Assembly (NCBI GenBank): GCA_031269335.1 | Contig: JAISZI010000069.1 | Location: 1 to 33,087, forward strand | Direction: 5' to 3' | DNA length: 33,087 nt | Origin: Puniceicoccales bacterium | GTDB taxonomy: Bacteria > Verrucomicrobiota > Verrucomicrobiia > Opitutales > UBA953 | Shown here: one piece after another, positions 1 through 8,165 of the stretch | How the letters are laid out: every line of letters begins with the position of its first letter | Numbering within the stretch: position 1 is the stretch's first letter | The notes under the pieces: model-generated | What the model saw: the letters and a program-made list of their open reading frames with translations, nothing else | Told to the model about the DNA's origin: nothing | Database searches by the model: none | Translations under genes and position numbers: made by a program

Positions 1-24
1 CCCTACACGACGCTCTTCCGATCT
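1..24. other. Illumina TruSeq adapter remnant
   Basis: The first 24 bases match the 3' part of the standard Illumina read-1 adapter (ending GCTCTTCCGATCT). This is a library artefact, not genome. Its last T with the following AG makes a TAG in the frame of the gene that follows, so that gene's true sequence starts at base 25. Confidence 0.96.
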
Positions 25-215
25 AGTTACGAAAGATCGAGACGAAAAATGCGACAGGGGAAAAGGCGGCGGCGACAAACGAGGCAAGCGAAAACGCGGC
101 GGGAGCAGGGGATATGGACGAGCAGACGCAGCAACTTGCGCCCACGGAAGAGCCGCAGGACAAGCTGAAAAAGAGAAATGCTGCTTTCTTATCGGACATA
201 AACAAAATGGTTTGA
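25..215 (+). CDS. C-terminal tail of an unidentified protein (5'-partial)
   Basis: The frame read from base 27 is open to a TGA at 213-215. It encodes about 62 residues rich in Glu, Lys, Ala, Gln and Asn, ending in FLSDINKMV. The charged, low-complexity composition looks like a real hydrophilic C-terminal tail, perhaps a flexible extension of a larger cytoplasmic protein. No domain can be recognised. The gene is cut on its 5' side by the contig end. A reading frame on the opposite strand (23-205) is Ser/Ala/Phe/Cys-rich and less plausible. The call rests on composition only. Confidence 0.45.
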
Positions 216-367
216 TAGGAGCGAAGGAGATGGAAAATGCGGGTTTCTTTGGATTGGGCAAGTATTTTTTTTGGAAAATGTGATCTTTTTTTTTGGGGGG
301 GGGGAGGGAACAGAAGGGGCGCACGAAAGGGGCACGACTACTGACTTCGACAATGCTGCCTGTAGTC

Positions 368-459
368 GCGCCCTTTCGGGGCGCGGGTGGTGGGGGTGGC
401 GCATCCGCCGGTTCCGCGCTCGCTGTGCTCGCGCTCCACCGGCGGTTATTCACGTTGTG
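368..459 (+). repeat. Palindromic intergenic repeat alpha, copy 1
   Basis: This copy of about 92 bp starts with GCGCCCTTTCGGGGCGCG. It contains a long imperfect hairpin around GCGCTCGCTGTGCTCGCGC and ends in CGGCGGTTATTCACGTTGTG. A close copy in opposite orientation lies at 15673-15766. The nested hairpins resemble REP/BIME-type extragenic repeats. No coding function is apparent. Confidence 0.75.
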
Positions 460-576
460 CCCCTCCGGGGCACTCTGCCAAAGCGTAGTGTGTCGGCACT
501 GGAAACGCGGCAGAGGCGCGGCGGACACGAGCATTGACCAACACGTAGGCAAAGCGATATAACTGCTTCCCCCGAA

Positions 577-664
577 GGGGGATAACGTGAATAACCGGCA
601 GTGAAGCGTAGCGGAACTGCCGGACAGCGACTCCCCTCTCCCCGCGCCCTGAAGGGGCGCAACT
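577..664 (+). repeat. Palindromic intergenic repeat beta, copy 1
   Basis: This copy of about 88 bp begins GGGGATAACGTGAATAACC. It contains the hairpin CCGGCAGT...AACTGCCGG with an inner GAAGCG/GCGGAA arm, and ends in the hairpin GCGCCCTGAAGGGGCGC. A nearly identical inverted copy lies at 15797-15884. The GTGAATAACC block is shared with repeat alpha (there as GGTTATTCAC), so the two belong to one repeat family. Confidence 0.75.
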
Positions 665-738
665 GCCAGTGCTGCAGAGGCGCGGCGGGGCATGGCATAT
701 CCAAGGCAGCGGCGCGTAACCGAGGTCTGTGTGTCCCT

Positions 739-1911
739 TCAGGGCGCTGGAGCCGCCGCAAAGGAATCGCTGAGGATGGCATGGATTTTTTCGGCGGCGT
801 GGCCATCGCCATAGGGATTTTTCAGGGTGCTTCTGCGGGCGTATTCGGTTGGGTTTTCTATGAGAAGGGCGGCTTCGCGGGTGATTTTTTCGACATCTGT
901 TCCGACGAGGCGGCAGGTTCCGGCGGCGATGCCTTCGGGGCGTTCTGTTGTTTCACGCATGACGAGCACGGGTTTGCCGAGGCTGGGGGCTTCTTCTTGA
1001 ACGCCGCCGGAGTCGCTCAGGGCGAAATGGCAGCGGTTCATTAACCAAATAAAATCTTCGTAGGCGACGGGCGGGATGAGGGCGATATGCGGGTGAGCAC
1101 CGAGGATGCGGCGGACGGGTTCTTGCACATGTGGGTTGAGGTGAACGGGATAGAGAACGCCGATGTCGGGGTGTGTTTGCACTAATCGCAAAATGGCGCG
1201 GCAGATATTTTCAAAGCCTTTGCCGAAAGATTCGCGGCGATGTCCGGTGACGAGCAGCCAACGGCGTCCGCTGCCGGCGAGGAAGGCGTTGGCGAAAGCT
1301 GTTGGGATTCGGCAGCGGGCGGCGATTTCCGGCACTGGGGTTTGGTGCGCCAGCAATTGCTCGCGCATGCGTAACAGTGCGTCGATGACTGGGTTACCCG
1401 TGACATGGCAATTGCCGGCGGCAATGCCTTCGCGCAGCAGGTTTGCGCGGCTTTGTTCTGTCGGGCAAAAATGCCAGTGCGCAAGCGGCGTGGTGAGCCT
1501 GCGGTTCATTTCTTCGGGGAAAGGCGAAAGCATGTCGCCTGTGCGCAAGCCGGCTTCGACGTGTCCGACTGGAATGCGGGCGTAAAATGCTGCCAGAGCG
1601 GAAGCGAGGACGGTGGTGGTATCCCCTTGGACGAGCAGGGCGGCGGGGCGTGTTTTTCCCAAAAACGCACTCACGGCGGTCAGCACGCGGGCTGTCAAGT
1701 CGGGCAGGGTTTGCCCGTGTTGCATGAGGTCGAGGTCAGCTTCGGGCGTGATGCCGAAAACGTTGAGTGTTTGGTCGAGCATCTGGCGATGCTGCGCTGT
1801 CGAGAGGAACAAAGGCGTGAACAGCGTTGATTCGCGCAGGGCGAAGTAAATGGGCGCCATTTTGATGCACTCTGGTCGCGTTCCGGCGACGATGATGATT
1901 TGTTTTTTCAC
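739..1911 (-). CDS. wecB: UDP-N-acetylglucosamine 2-epimerase (non-hydrolysing)
   Basis: The 390-aa product should interconvert UDP-GlcNAc and UDP-ManNAc in the cytoplasm, feeding surface polysaccharide synthesis. The N-terminus IIIVAGTRPECIKMAP is the classic nucleotide-binding start of the family. Further family motifs are GHVEAGLRTGD, FPEEMNRR, VTGHRRESFG and LSDSGGVQEEAPSLGKPVLVMRETTERPE. The length fits the family. I chose the GTG at 1909-1911, thirteen bases after the recR stop, because the longer open frame upstream (to 2097) is low-complexity and overlaps recR. It is the last gene of a minus-strand run from glgC. Its TGA lies in a repeat hairpin (GCGCCCTGAAGGG), and the last residues APAP are encoded by the repeat edge, so the original C-terminus may have been replaced. 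Confidence 0.92.
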   Translation of the reverse strand: MKKQIIIVAGTRPECIKMAPIYFALRESTLFTPLFLSTAQHRQMLDQTLNVFGITPEADLDLMQHGQTLPDLTARVLTAVSAFLGKTRPAALLVQGDTTTVLASALAAFYARIPVGHVEAGLRTGDMLSPFPEEMNRRLTTPLAHWHFCPTEQSRANLLREGIAAGNCHVTGNPVIDALLRMREQLLAHQTPVPEIAARCRIPTAFANAFLAGSGRRWLLVTGHRRESFGKGFENICRAILRLVQTHPDIGVLYPVHLNPHVQEPVRRILGAHPHIALIPPVAYEDFIWLMNRCHFALSDSGGVQEEAPSLGKPVLVMRETTERPEGIAAGTCRLVGTDVEKITREAALLIENPTEYARRSTLKNPYGDGHAAEKIHAILSDSFAAAPAP

Positions 1912-1924
1912 GGGGAAAAGTGGA

Positions 1925-2527
1925 TCAGCGATAGTGGCGGCGGGCTTCCAAGGCACTTTTGAGGGTGGCTGGGTCGGCGAAAGTGATACCGCTGCCGCTG
2001 GGGATGCCAAAGCCGATGCGGCAAACGGTGATGTGCGGGAGTTTTGAGAGGAAGGCGTCTTGGATATAGTGGCAGGTTGCTTCGCCTTCGATGTCATTGG
2101 AGAGGGCGAGGATGATCTCGTGGACTGCGCCGGAGGCGAGGCGGGCGGCGAAGGTGGCGAAGTTTAATTGTTCGGGGCCAATGCCTTGGATGGGGGAGAG
2201 TTTCCCGTGCAAGACGTGGTAGTGTCCCGTGTAGGCGGAGGCGCGTTCGAGGGCGAGCAGGTCGGGGATTTGTTCGACGATGCAGAGGCGGGCTGGGTCG
2301 CGGGAAGGATCGGCGCAGATGGGGCAAACTTCTTCATTTTCACAGAGATTGCCGCAGCGGCGGCAGCGGTGCAGGCTTGCGGCGGCGTTGCGCAGTGCGT
2401 CGAGGAGCGGGGCGAGGCGTTCTGGTCTTTCGACGAGCAAGTGGAGTGCGAGGCGTTCGGAAGAACGATAGCCGAGACCGGGGAGTTGCTTCAGCAATTG
2501 GCGAACGTTGTCGAAAGCGGCTGTCAT
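1925..2527 (-). CDS. recR: Recombination mediator protein RecR
   Basis: RecR works with RecF and RecO in loading RecA at single-strand gaps. The 200-aa product has the family layout: an N-terminal helix-hairpin-helix (LLKQLPGLGYRSSERLALHL), a four-Cys zinc finger (C55, C58, C68, C71, in CRRCGNLC and CPIC), and a Toprim domain (LCIVEQIPDLLALE, then HVLHGKLSPIQGIGPE and LSNDIEGEATCHYI). The start ATG overlaps the stop of the upstream secreted-protein gene as ATGA (2524-2527), implying translational coupling. Length and motifs are normal. Confidence 0.97.
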   Translation of the reverse strand: MTAAFDNVRQLLKQLPGLGYRSSERLALHLLVERPERLAPLLDALRNAAASLHRCRRCGNLCENEEVCPICADPSRDPARLCIVEQIPDLLALERASAYTGHYHVLHGKLSPIQGIGPEQLNFATFAARLASGAVHEIILALSNDIEGEATCHYIQDAFLSKLPHITVCRIGFGIPSGSGITFADPATLKSALEARRHYR

Positions 2528-3147
2528 TGAGCTTTTGGGAGGGCTTTTGTCGTGGACTTGGGCGGCGGCGGTGAACTTTCTGGACGAAGCGGGAGGGTGT
2601 TCAGCTTTTCGAGAAAAGATGCGGCTGGGAGGACGAGTTCCTGCCCTTTGCGCACTGTGCCGCGTTGGACGACAAGACCAAGGGCGCGGTCACGGGAAGT
2701 GTGATCGCCCACGGGATACAAGAGGGCGAGCGGTGCCATGTCTGCGCCACGCGTTGCGAGGGGGCGATTTTTGGCTAATGCCGGTGTGGCGGCAGCCGCG
2801 TTTTCGCCTGAGACATTAGTTTCTGCGGGGAAAGGGAGACGATTCAACCATGCGACAGCGTGCCGACCGGAGGCGTCAACCCACACGATTTTGCCGAGGA
2901 TGGGCGAAGACGGGAGACCTTTGACGGCAGCGGCGGCGGCGGCGGCAACGGTGTCTTTATCTTTGGTGGGGCGAGGGGCGCGCCGCCCGATATCGAACTG
3001 ATCTTGGGCGGAGGCAGTGGCGGGCAAAAGGACCGCGAGGACGGGAAAAATCGCGAGGAGCAGGAGCGGCTGCCGACGTTTCACAGACGGAAATTGCAGT
3101 CGGCATTTATTGCTGGGAAAAAGCGTATTGAAGGAGAAGCGCGTCAT
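2524..3147 (-). CDS. Secreted protein of unknown function
   Basis: The 207-aa product is not recognised. Residues 1-26 are basic, residues 27-46 are hydrophobic (LLLLAIFPVLAVLLP), and ASAQ at 45-48 suggests signal peptidase I cleavage near residue 47. The mature part has an Ala run (about 70-76), a possible small beta fold (ILGKIVWVDASGRHAVAWL and LALLYPVGDH...ALGLVVQRGTVRKGQELVLPA), and a Pro/Lys-rich tail. The second half resembles a short barrel repeat but cannot be assigned. The ATG at 3145-3147 was chosen because it forms an ATGA overlap with the glgC stop. The 3' end overlaps recR in the same way. The open frame extends upstream to 3216, but that part lies inside glgC. Confidence 0.75.
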   Translation of the reverse strand: MTRFSFNTLFPSNKCRLQFPSVKRRQPLLLLAIFPVLAVLLPATASAQDQFDIGRRAPRPTKDKDTVAAAAAAAVKGLPSSPILGKIVWVDASGRHAVAWLNRLPFPAETNVSGENAAAATPALAKNRPLATRGADMAPLALLYPVGDHTSRDRALGLVVQRGTVRKGQELVLPAASFLEKLNTLPLRPESSPPPPKSTTKALPKAQ

Positions 3148-4439
3148 GAGAGATTTCCGACTACGGTGCCATCGGGGACAATAGAGTCTTTTTTTACAAT
3201 GAGCACATCTTCGCATTTATAGAGCGATTCGTTTTCCCATTTTTCTTCCACCCCGAAGGGAGAGAGGCGGACGTTGTTACCGATGCGGACATTTTTGTCT
3301 ATGATGGCGTTTTGTATTATTGAATTATGTCCGATGCCGATATGGGGACGCCCGAGGCGGATATTTTCTTCGATATCGGCGGGGTCCTCGTGGAAATCCG
3401 CGCCGAGCATAACGACCTCTTTCAATCTTGAGCCATCGCGAATGACGGAGCGGATACCGATCACGCAACGGATTAATTCAGAGCGAGTTACGATGCTTCC
3501 TTCGGAAAGAACAATGTTCGTGGCGGAGACGCTGTTAACTTTGGCAGGCGGGAGGAAGCGCGTGTGTGTATAGACCGGGTTTTGGCTGTCGAAGAAGTTA
3601 AAAGGAGGCACCGGATCGGTGAGGGCAAGATTCGCTTCCCAGAAAGAGCGCACCGTGCCGATATCCTCCCAATAGCCGTCAAAGACATGAGCACAAATTT
3701 TGCATTTGCCGAGGAGAGACGGGATGACCTCGCGCCCGAAATCTTTCATCGCATTAGCGAGCGCCTCGTTTAATACGCGGGCTGTAAAAACGTAAATGCC
3801 CATTGAGGCGAGGCAGTAGGGAGTATCGCTCGAATCGTTGATAGCGTTGCGAATTTCGCCGCCAATAGAGAGAGAAGCGATGAGGTCTGGGTCGGTGGGT
3901 TTTTCGACGAAACCGATTATTTCGCCCTGTTCATTGACGCGGGTGACGCCGAGAGCCGAGACTTGCGACGCCGGAACAGCTTTGGTGGCAATCGTGAGAC
4001 TTGCGCCCGAATTGCGGTGGCGTGCGACGAAGGGGCGCAGGTCCATGCGATAAAGTTGGTCGCCAGAGAGGATTACGACAAGATCGTCATCTTCCAAGAA
4101 GAAGTGGTGCAGATTTTGGCGCACGGCGTCCGCCGTTCCCTGATACCAAGCCTCTTTTTCGAGAGTTTGTTCGGCGGCGAGGATGTCCACGAGACCGCGG
4201 CTAAACGGGTCAAAGACGTATGATTGCTGGATGTGCCTGTGGAGAGAGGCTGTATTAAACTGCGTGAGGACGTAAATTTGGTTAAAACCTGAATTCAGGC
4301 AGTTGCTTATGGGGATATCCACAAGGCGGTAACTTCCGCCAAGCGGCACCGCTGGCTTGCAGCGGTATCGTGTAAGCGGGTGGAGGCGCGTGCCGCGTCC
4401 GCCGCCCATGATGACACATTTTACTCTGGGGGTGTTCAT
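3144..4439 (-). CDS. glgC: Glucose-1-phosphate adenylyltransferase
   Basis: The enzyme makes ADP-glucose from glucose-1-phosphate and ATP, the committed step of bacterial glycogen synthesis. The 431-aa product starts MNTPRVKCVIMGGGRGTRLHPLT, the pyrophosphorylase motif. It continues with KPAVPLGGSYRLVDIPISNC, WYQGTADAVRQNLHHF, SGDQLYRMD and GFVEKP, then a C-terminal left-handed beta-helix (IGIRSVIRDGS to GIGHNSIIQNAIIDKNVRIGNN). The ATG at 4437-4439 is preferred over the longer open frame because family similarity begins there. It is first in the glgC - secreted protein - recR - epimerase run and divergent from the DUF192 gene across about 150 bases. Transcription probably starts in that gap. 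Confidence 0.96.
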   Translation of the reverse strand: MNTPRVKCVIMGGGRGTRLHPLTRYRCKPAVPLGGSYRLVDIPISNCLNSGFNQIYVLTQFNTASLHRHIQQSYVFDPFSRGLVDILAAEQTLEKEAWYQGTADAVRQNLHHFFLEDDDLVVILSGDQLYRMDLRPFVARHRNSGASLTIATKAVPASQVSALGVTRVNEQGEIIGFVEKPTDPDLIASLSIGGEIRNAINDSSDTPYCLASMGIYVFTARVLNEALANAMKDFGREVIPSLLGKCKICAHVFDGYWEDIGTVRSFWEANLALTDPVPPFNFFDSQNPVYTHTRFLPPAKVNSVSATNIVLSEGSIVTRSELIRCVIGIRSVIRDGSRLKEVVMLGADFHEDPADIEENIRLGRPHIGIGHNSIIQNAIIDKNVRIGNNVRLSPFGVEEKWENESLYKCEDVLIVKKDSIVPDGTVVGNLS

Positions 4440-4589
4440 AGACAGAAGAAAGGGGAAGCATTTTCTCGGCAAAATCAAGGAAAAAACACCGCAGCGGCGG
4501 GCATTTTTCCTCGTGTCTCTGCCCTGCCCGGCGGCATTCAAAAAAATAGCCGTGCCAATCTTTGTTATTGTGCCCATAGTGTCGGAGAA

Positions 4590-5117
4590 ATGCGATTCAG
4601 CCGGTTAACACAGGTCTTTTTTCGATGTGTATCTTGCGCAGGGTTATTCGTGTTTGGTGCCTGCCAGCCAGAAAGCCAACAGCCTGATAAGCCTGTGGCG
4701 GACTTCTCGGAGCGTTTCCCGATCACGCTTGGCGGCAAAGTCATCAATGTCCAAATTGCACTCACGGAATTAGAAACCACCGGTGGTTTAATGCACCGCA
4801 CAACCCTTGCGCCCGATGAGGGGATGCTCTTTGTCTTCGCCGAACTTAACAGACGTAATTTTTGGATGCACAACGTGCCCATTAACCTTTCCCTTGGCTA
4901 TTTTACAAAAGACGGGCGGCTGGACGAAATCAAGATGCTGTTTGCGAAAGATCAAGAAAACGTCCCGTCGCGTTCGGGCGCGGTGCGTTTCGTATTAGAA
5001 CTGCGCGAAGGCTGGTTTGCCGAAAACAAGATTGGTCGCGGCGCACAACTCGACATCGCCGCCATACGCAAAGCAGTGCGCGCCCGCGGCTTCGACCCCG
5101 AACATTACGGGCTTTAA
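4590..5117 (+). CDS. Exported DUF192 family protein
   Basis: The 175-aa product has an N-terminal hydrophobic segment (VFFRCVSCAGLFVFGAC) that may be a lipoprotein signal, though Phe at the lipobox -3 position is atypical. From residue 60 it shows the DUF192 signature: VQIALTELETTGGLMHRTTLAPDEGMLFVF, then NFWMHNVPINLSLGYFTKDGRLDEIKML. DUF192 proteins are small, usually exported beta-rich proteins without a firmly established biochemical role. The ATG at 4590 is preceded by GGAGAA, a plausible though close ribosome site. The gene is divergent from glgC and convergent with tpiA. Confidence 0.85.
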   Translation: MRFSRLTQVFFRCVSCAGLFVFGACQPESQQPDKPVADFSERFPITLGGKVINVQIALTELETTGGLMHRTTLAPDEGMLFVFAELNRRNFWMHNVPINLSLGYFTKDGRLDEIKMLFAKDQENVPSRSGAVRFVLELREGWFAENKIGRGAQLDIAAIRKAVRARGFDPEHYGL

Positions 5118-5210
5118 CGAAAACCGCCTTCCACGACCACACCGTGCGCCACAGCCACCTTGGCGATTCATGACACGGCACGTCGTGCGACCGGAGGGGA
5201 CGATTCCGTC

Positions 5211-5990
5211 CTATGCTTTTTTAACGGAAGCGGAACGGCCGGATTCGACGAGGGCGATGAAGTCTTTTGCGTTGAGGGCGGCACCGCCGATGAGACCGCC
5301 GTCGATGTCTGGTTGGGCGAGGAGGGCGGCGGCGTTATCTGGTTTCATGGAGCCGCCATAGAGGATACGTGTTTTTTGGGATAAGGTATCGCCGTAGAGG
5401 GCAGAGAGTTCGGAGCGGATAAAGGCATGGACTTCTTGGGCGATGGCTGGGGTGGCGGTTTTGCCGGTCCCGATTGCCCACACTGGCTCGTAGGCGATGA
5501 TAACTTCATCAAATTGGAGAGGGGAAACGCTGTCGAGTGCGCCGCGGATTTGGGTGCGGATGACGTCGAAGGTAGAATTTGATTCGCGCTCGGCGAGGGT
5601 TTCGCCGACGCAAAGGATGGGTTTGAGGTTATTTTCGAGGGCGGCGAGCGTCTTCTTGTTCACGATGGCATCGGTTTCGCCATAAAGGGCGCGGCGTTCG
5701 CTATGGCCGAGGATGACGTGTGTGACATGGATATCGCGGAGCATGGCGGAGGACACTTCGCCTGTGTAGGCGCCGGCGGGTTTGTCGCTCATATTTTGTG
5801 CTCCGAGGCGAACGGAGGAATTAGAGACGATGCCGCCGACCGCTTGAAGGGCAGTAAAAGGCGGACAGAGGATGACCGTGATTTCCGTCTGGTTGCCGAT
5901 CACTTGGACAATGGAACGTGCGAGGTCTGCGCCCTCGGCGGACGTCTTGTTCATCTTCCAGTTTCCGGCAATGATTATATTGCGTGGCAT
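5211..5990 (-). CDS. tpiA: Triosephosphate isomerase
   Basis: The enzyme interconverts dihydroxyacetone phosphate and glyceraldehyde-3-phosphate. The 259-aa product carries every catalytic motif: NWKMN (Lys12), GHSERR (His96), AYEPVWAIGTGK (Glu168 and the start of flexible loop 6) and ILYGGSMKPDN with GLIGGAAL for phosphate binding. It is the last gene of the pgk - SGNH hydrolase - tpiA run on the minus strand. Linkage of pgk and tpiA is common; the intervening hydrolase is not part of glycolysis. Confidence 0.98.
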   Translation of the reverse strand: MPRNIIIAGNWKMNKTSAEGADLARSIVQVIGNQTEITVILCPPFTALQAVGGIVSNSSVRLGAQNMSDKPAGAYTGEVSSAMLRDIHVTHVILGHSERRALYGETDAIVNKKTLAALENNLKPILCVGETLAERESNSTFDVIRTQIRGALDSVSPLQFDEVIIAYEPVWAIGTGKTATPAIAQEVHAFIRSELSALYGDTLSQKTRILYGGSMKPDNAAALLAQPDIDGGLIGGAALNAKDFIALVESGRSASVKKA

Positions 5991-6048
5991 TGTTTTTGGT
6001 TTGGGTGAGTTGCGTTAGTGATTGTTAAAGTAGCAGCGAATTTAGTTT

Positions 6049-6807
6049 TTACTCGTTGAGAAGTTTTTTGAGGACAGGTTCCATTTTAGTCGCCCAGACT
6101 TCGTAGCCTTTTTTATTTAGGTGGATGCCGTCGCCGGATAGGGCTGGGAGGATTTTTCCCTTCTTATCGGCGAAGGAGGAAGTGAGGTCGAGGAGGGTGA
6201 CATTGCGTTCGCTGCGCAGGAGCGACGGGAGGAGGGCATTTATTTCTTTGATTCGCTTAACTTCGGTGAGGTTGGCGGCGGGCAGGACGTGGAGGACAAG
6301 AATTTTGGTGCTTGGGTATATTTTCTTGATGCGTGTGACAACGGCTTTAATGCCCTCGGCGGTTTCACGCGGCGTGCTTTTGCCGTTGTAGGTGGCGGTT
6401 ATATTATTGTAGCCGATGAGGAGGACAACCGCCTTGGGTTTAACTTTGTCGAGTGGGAGTTTGTCCATCCGATAAAGGACGTTTTGGGTGCGGTCGCCGG
6501 AGAGGCCGAGGTTAATGGCGTTACGTGAGGCGTAGTGGGTATTCCAGACAGCCCGTCCGCCGGAGTTCCAGCCTTCGGTGATAGAGTCGCCGAAGAAGAG
6601 CAATTTGGCGGTGCCTTTGTTGAGTGCTGCGGTTGCGGTGGCGATGTGCCGGTTGAACTGTTGCGTATATCCGCGCCACTCTCCGCCGCGATAGACGGGC
6701 TTGGTGGCGGATGTTTGGTCGTCGGCGAAGACGGATGTGGACGCTACTGCGAGAGCGAGTGCGGGCGCGAAGAGAGCGCGGAGGAAGAAGCTGAATTTCA
6801 TTTTCAT
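6049..6807 (-). CDS. Secreted SGNH/GDSL hydrolase (PAF-acetylhydrolase-like)
   Basis: The 252-aa product has a signal peptide (ALFAPALALAVASTSVFA, cleavage near 28) followed by an SGNH fold. Block I is FFGDSITEGW (Ser75 nucleophile), block II is LSGDRTQNV (Gly104), block III is IGYNNI (Asn134) and block V is DGIHLN (Asp226, His229). The pattern GDSITEGW...GDRT...GxNN matches the platelet-activating-factor acetylhydrolase-like subgroup, which includes carbohydrate and lipid esterases. The natural substrate cannot be deduced; a sugar acetyl ester is a reasonable guess for a secreted member. It lies between pgk and tpiA, 38 bases after pgk and 58 before tpiA. Confidence 0.93.
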   Translation of the reverse strand: MKMKFSFFLRALFAPALALAVASTSVFADDQTSATKPVYRGGEWRGYTQQFNRHIATATAALNKGTAKLLFFGDSITEGWNSGGRAVWNTHYASRNAINLGLSGDRTQNVLYRMDKLPLDKVKPKAVVLLIGYNNITATYNGKSTPRETAEGIKAVVTRIKKIYPSTKILVLHVLPAANLTEVKRIKEINALLPSLLRSERNVTLLDLTSSFADKKGKILPALSGDGIHLNKKGYEVWATKMEPVLKKLLNE

Positions 6808-6845
6808 GCGTGCGTTTAGTTGTGTGGCGGGAGTGAGAAACGATT

Positions 6846-8105
6846 CTAAATTTTGTCAAGGGCGGCGAAACCTGGGAGGATTTTGCCTTCAAGGTATTCA
6901 AGGGACGCGCCGCCGCCGGTGGAACAATGGGTGACGTTTTTGGTAATTCCGAATTTTTTGGCGGCGGTGGCGGTATCTCCGCCGCCTATGATGGTGATGG
7001 TTCCGCGTTGGGTGGCGGCGGCGATGTCATTTGCCATGGCTTTTGTGGCGGTGGCGAATTTGTCGAATTCGAAGACGCCTGCGGGGCCGTTCCAAATAAT
7101 GGTATTGGCGCGTTGGATGGCGGATCGGAAAAGTTCGATAGATTTTTCGCCAACGTCGAGGCCTTGCCATCCGTCGGGGATGCCGCCTTCTTTCGTGGCG
7201 GTAGCGGTGGCGGCGTCCGGAGCAAATTTGTCGGCGGTGACGAAGTCAACGGGGAGGATGAGGCGGACGCCTTTGGCGGCGGCTTTGGCGACGATTGCCG
7301 GGACGAGACCGGCGCCTTTTTCGTCGTAAAGGCTGGAACCGATTTTGACGCCTTCGAGTTCTTTGAGGAAGGTGAACGCCATGCCGCCGCCGATGATAAT
7401 TTCGTCGGCTTTGTCTATGAGGTTCTCAATTAGGGGGATTTTGTCTTTAATTTTTGCGCCGCCGAGGATGGCGAGCAGGGGGCGTTTTGGGGAATTGAGG
7501 ACGGATTCAAACGCATTAATTTCGGATTCCATGAGGAAGCCTGCTGCTTTTTCGGGGAGGGCAATGCCGACGACGGAAGAGTGCGGGCGGTGGGCAGTGC
7601 CAAAGGCGTCGTTGACGTAGATGTCGCCGAGGTTCGTGAGCTGGGCGCGAAAAGAAGCGATTTGTTCCGGGGTCGCTTGGATTTCTTCGCTCGTGCCGTC
7701 TGGTTTTTTAATTTTGACGGTGCCTTCTTCTTCGAGGTGGAAGCGGAGGTTTTCGAGGAGGAGGACTTGACCGGGCTGGAGTGCTTTTGCGGCGGCTTCG
7801 GTCGCCGGTCCGACGCAATCTTCGGCGAAGGCGACCGGGCGGGCGAGGAGTTTTGATAGTTCGGCGGCAACTGGCTTGAGGGTGTATTTTTTGTCAACTT
7901 TGCCGTCCGGGCGTCCGAGGTGGGACATGAGGATGACGGCGGCGGCGTTGTCGAGGGCATACTGGATTGTGGGCAGTGCGGCGACGATGCGGGCGTTGTT
8001 GGTGATTTCTCCAGTTTTCTTGTCCTGCGGGACGTTGAAGTCCACACGGATGAGGACGCGTTTGCCTGAGAGGGAGGTGTTCCTGATGGATTTGACGTTT
8101 GCCAT
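6846..8105 (-). CDS. pgk: Phosphoglycerate kinase
   Basis: PGK transfers phosphate between 1,3-bisphosphoglycerate and ADP in glycolysis and gluconeogenesis. The 419-aa product has the N-terminal signature RVLIRVDFNVP, the substrate region ILMSHLGRPDGK, VYVNDAFGTAHRPHSS-like residues (here IYVNDAFGTAHRPHSS), LAILGGAKIKDKI, and the C-terminal nucleotide-binding IIGGGDTATAAKKFG and CSTGGGASLEYLEGK. Length is slightly above the usual 390-400 because of a Glu/Lys-rich insert around residues 130-145. It is first in a three-gene run with the SGNH hydrolase and tpiA. The 60 bases upstream, before folB, contain A/T runs but no clear promoter. Confidence 0.98.
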   Translation of the reverse strand: MANVKSIRNTSLSGKRVLIRVDFNVPQDKKTGEITNNARIVAALPTIQYALDNAAAVILMSHLGRPDGKVDKKYTLKPVAAELSKLLARPVAFAEDCVGPATEAAAKALQPGQVLLLENLRFHLEEEGTVKIKKPDGTSEEIQATPEQIASFRAQLTNLGDIYVNDAFGTAHRPHSSVVGIALPEKAAGFLMESEINAFESVLNSPKRPLLAILGGAKIKDKIPLIENLIDKADEIIIGGGMAFTFLKELEGVKIGSSLYDEKGAGLVPAIVAKAAAKGVRLILPVDFVTADKFAPDAATATATKEGGIPDGWQGLDVGEKSIELFRSAIQRANTIIWNGPAGVFEFDKFATATKAMANDIAAATQRGTITIIGGGDTATAAKKFGITKNVTHCSTGGGASLEYLEGKILPGFAALDKI

Positions 8106-8165
8106 ATGAAAAGCGTGGCGCGAGTGGTAAAAAAAAGGGTTATTTTTGCAAATGGAAAAGCGGGG

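Larger units (their letters stand above)
216..738. other. Repeat-bearing intergenic region without a convincing gene
   Basis: No convincing gene lies here. It contains a T9-G10 homopolymer junction at 286-304, several GC-rich hairpins of the CCCCGAAGGGG type, and the two palindromic repeats described separately (368-459 and 577-664). Open frames here are Arg/Gly/Ala-rich by-products of the repeats. The hairpin sequence GCGCCCTGAAGGG at the right boundary supplies the stop codon of the epimerase gene. Confidence 0.6.

Noticed and set aside
5195-5225. GGACG-ATTC-CGTCC plus T-run as terminator of the DUF192 gene
   Set aside because: The T-run belongs to the last codons of tpiA on the other strand and the stem is only five pairs; too weak to call.
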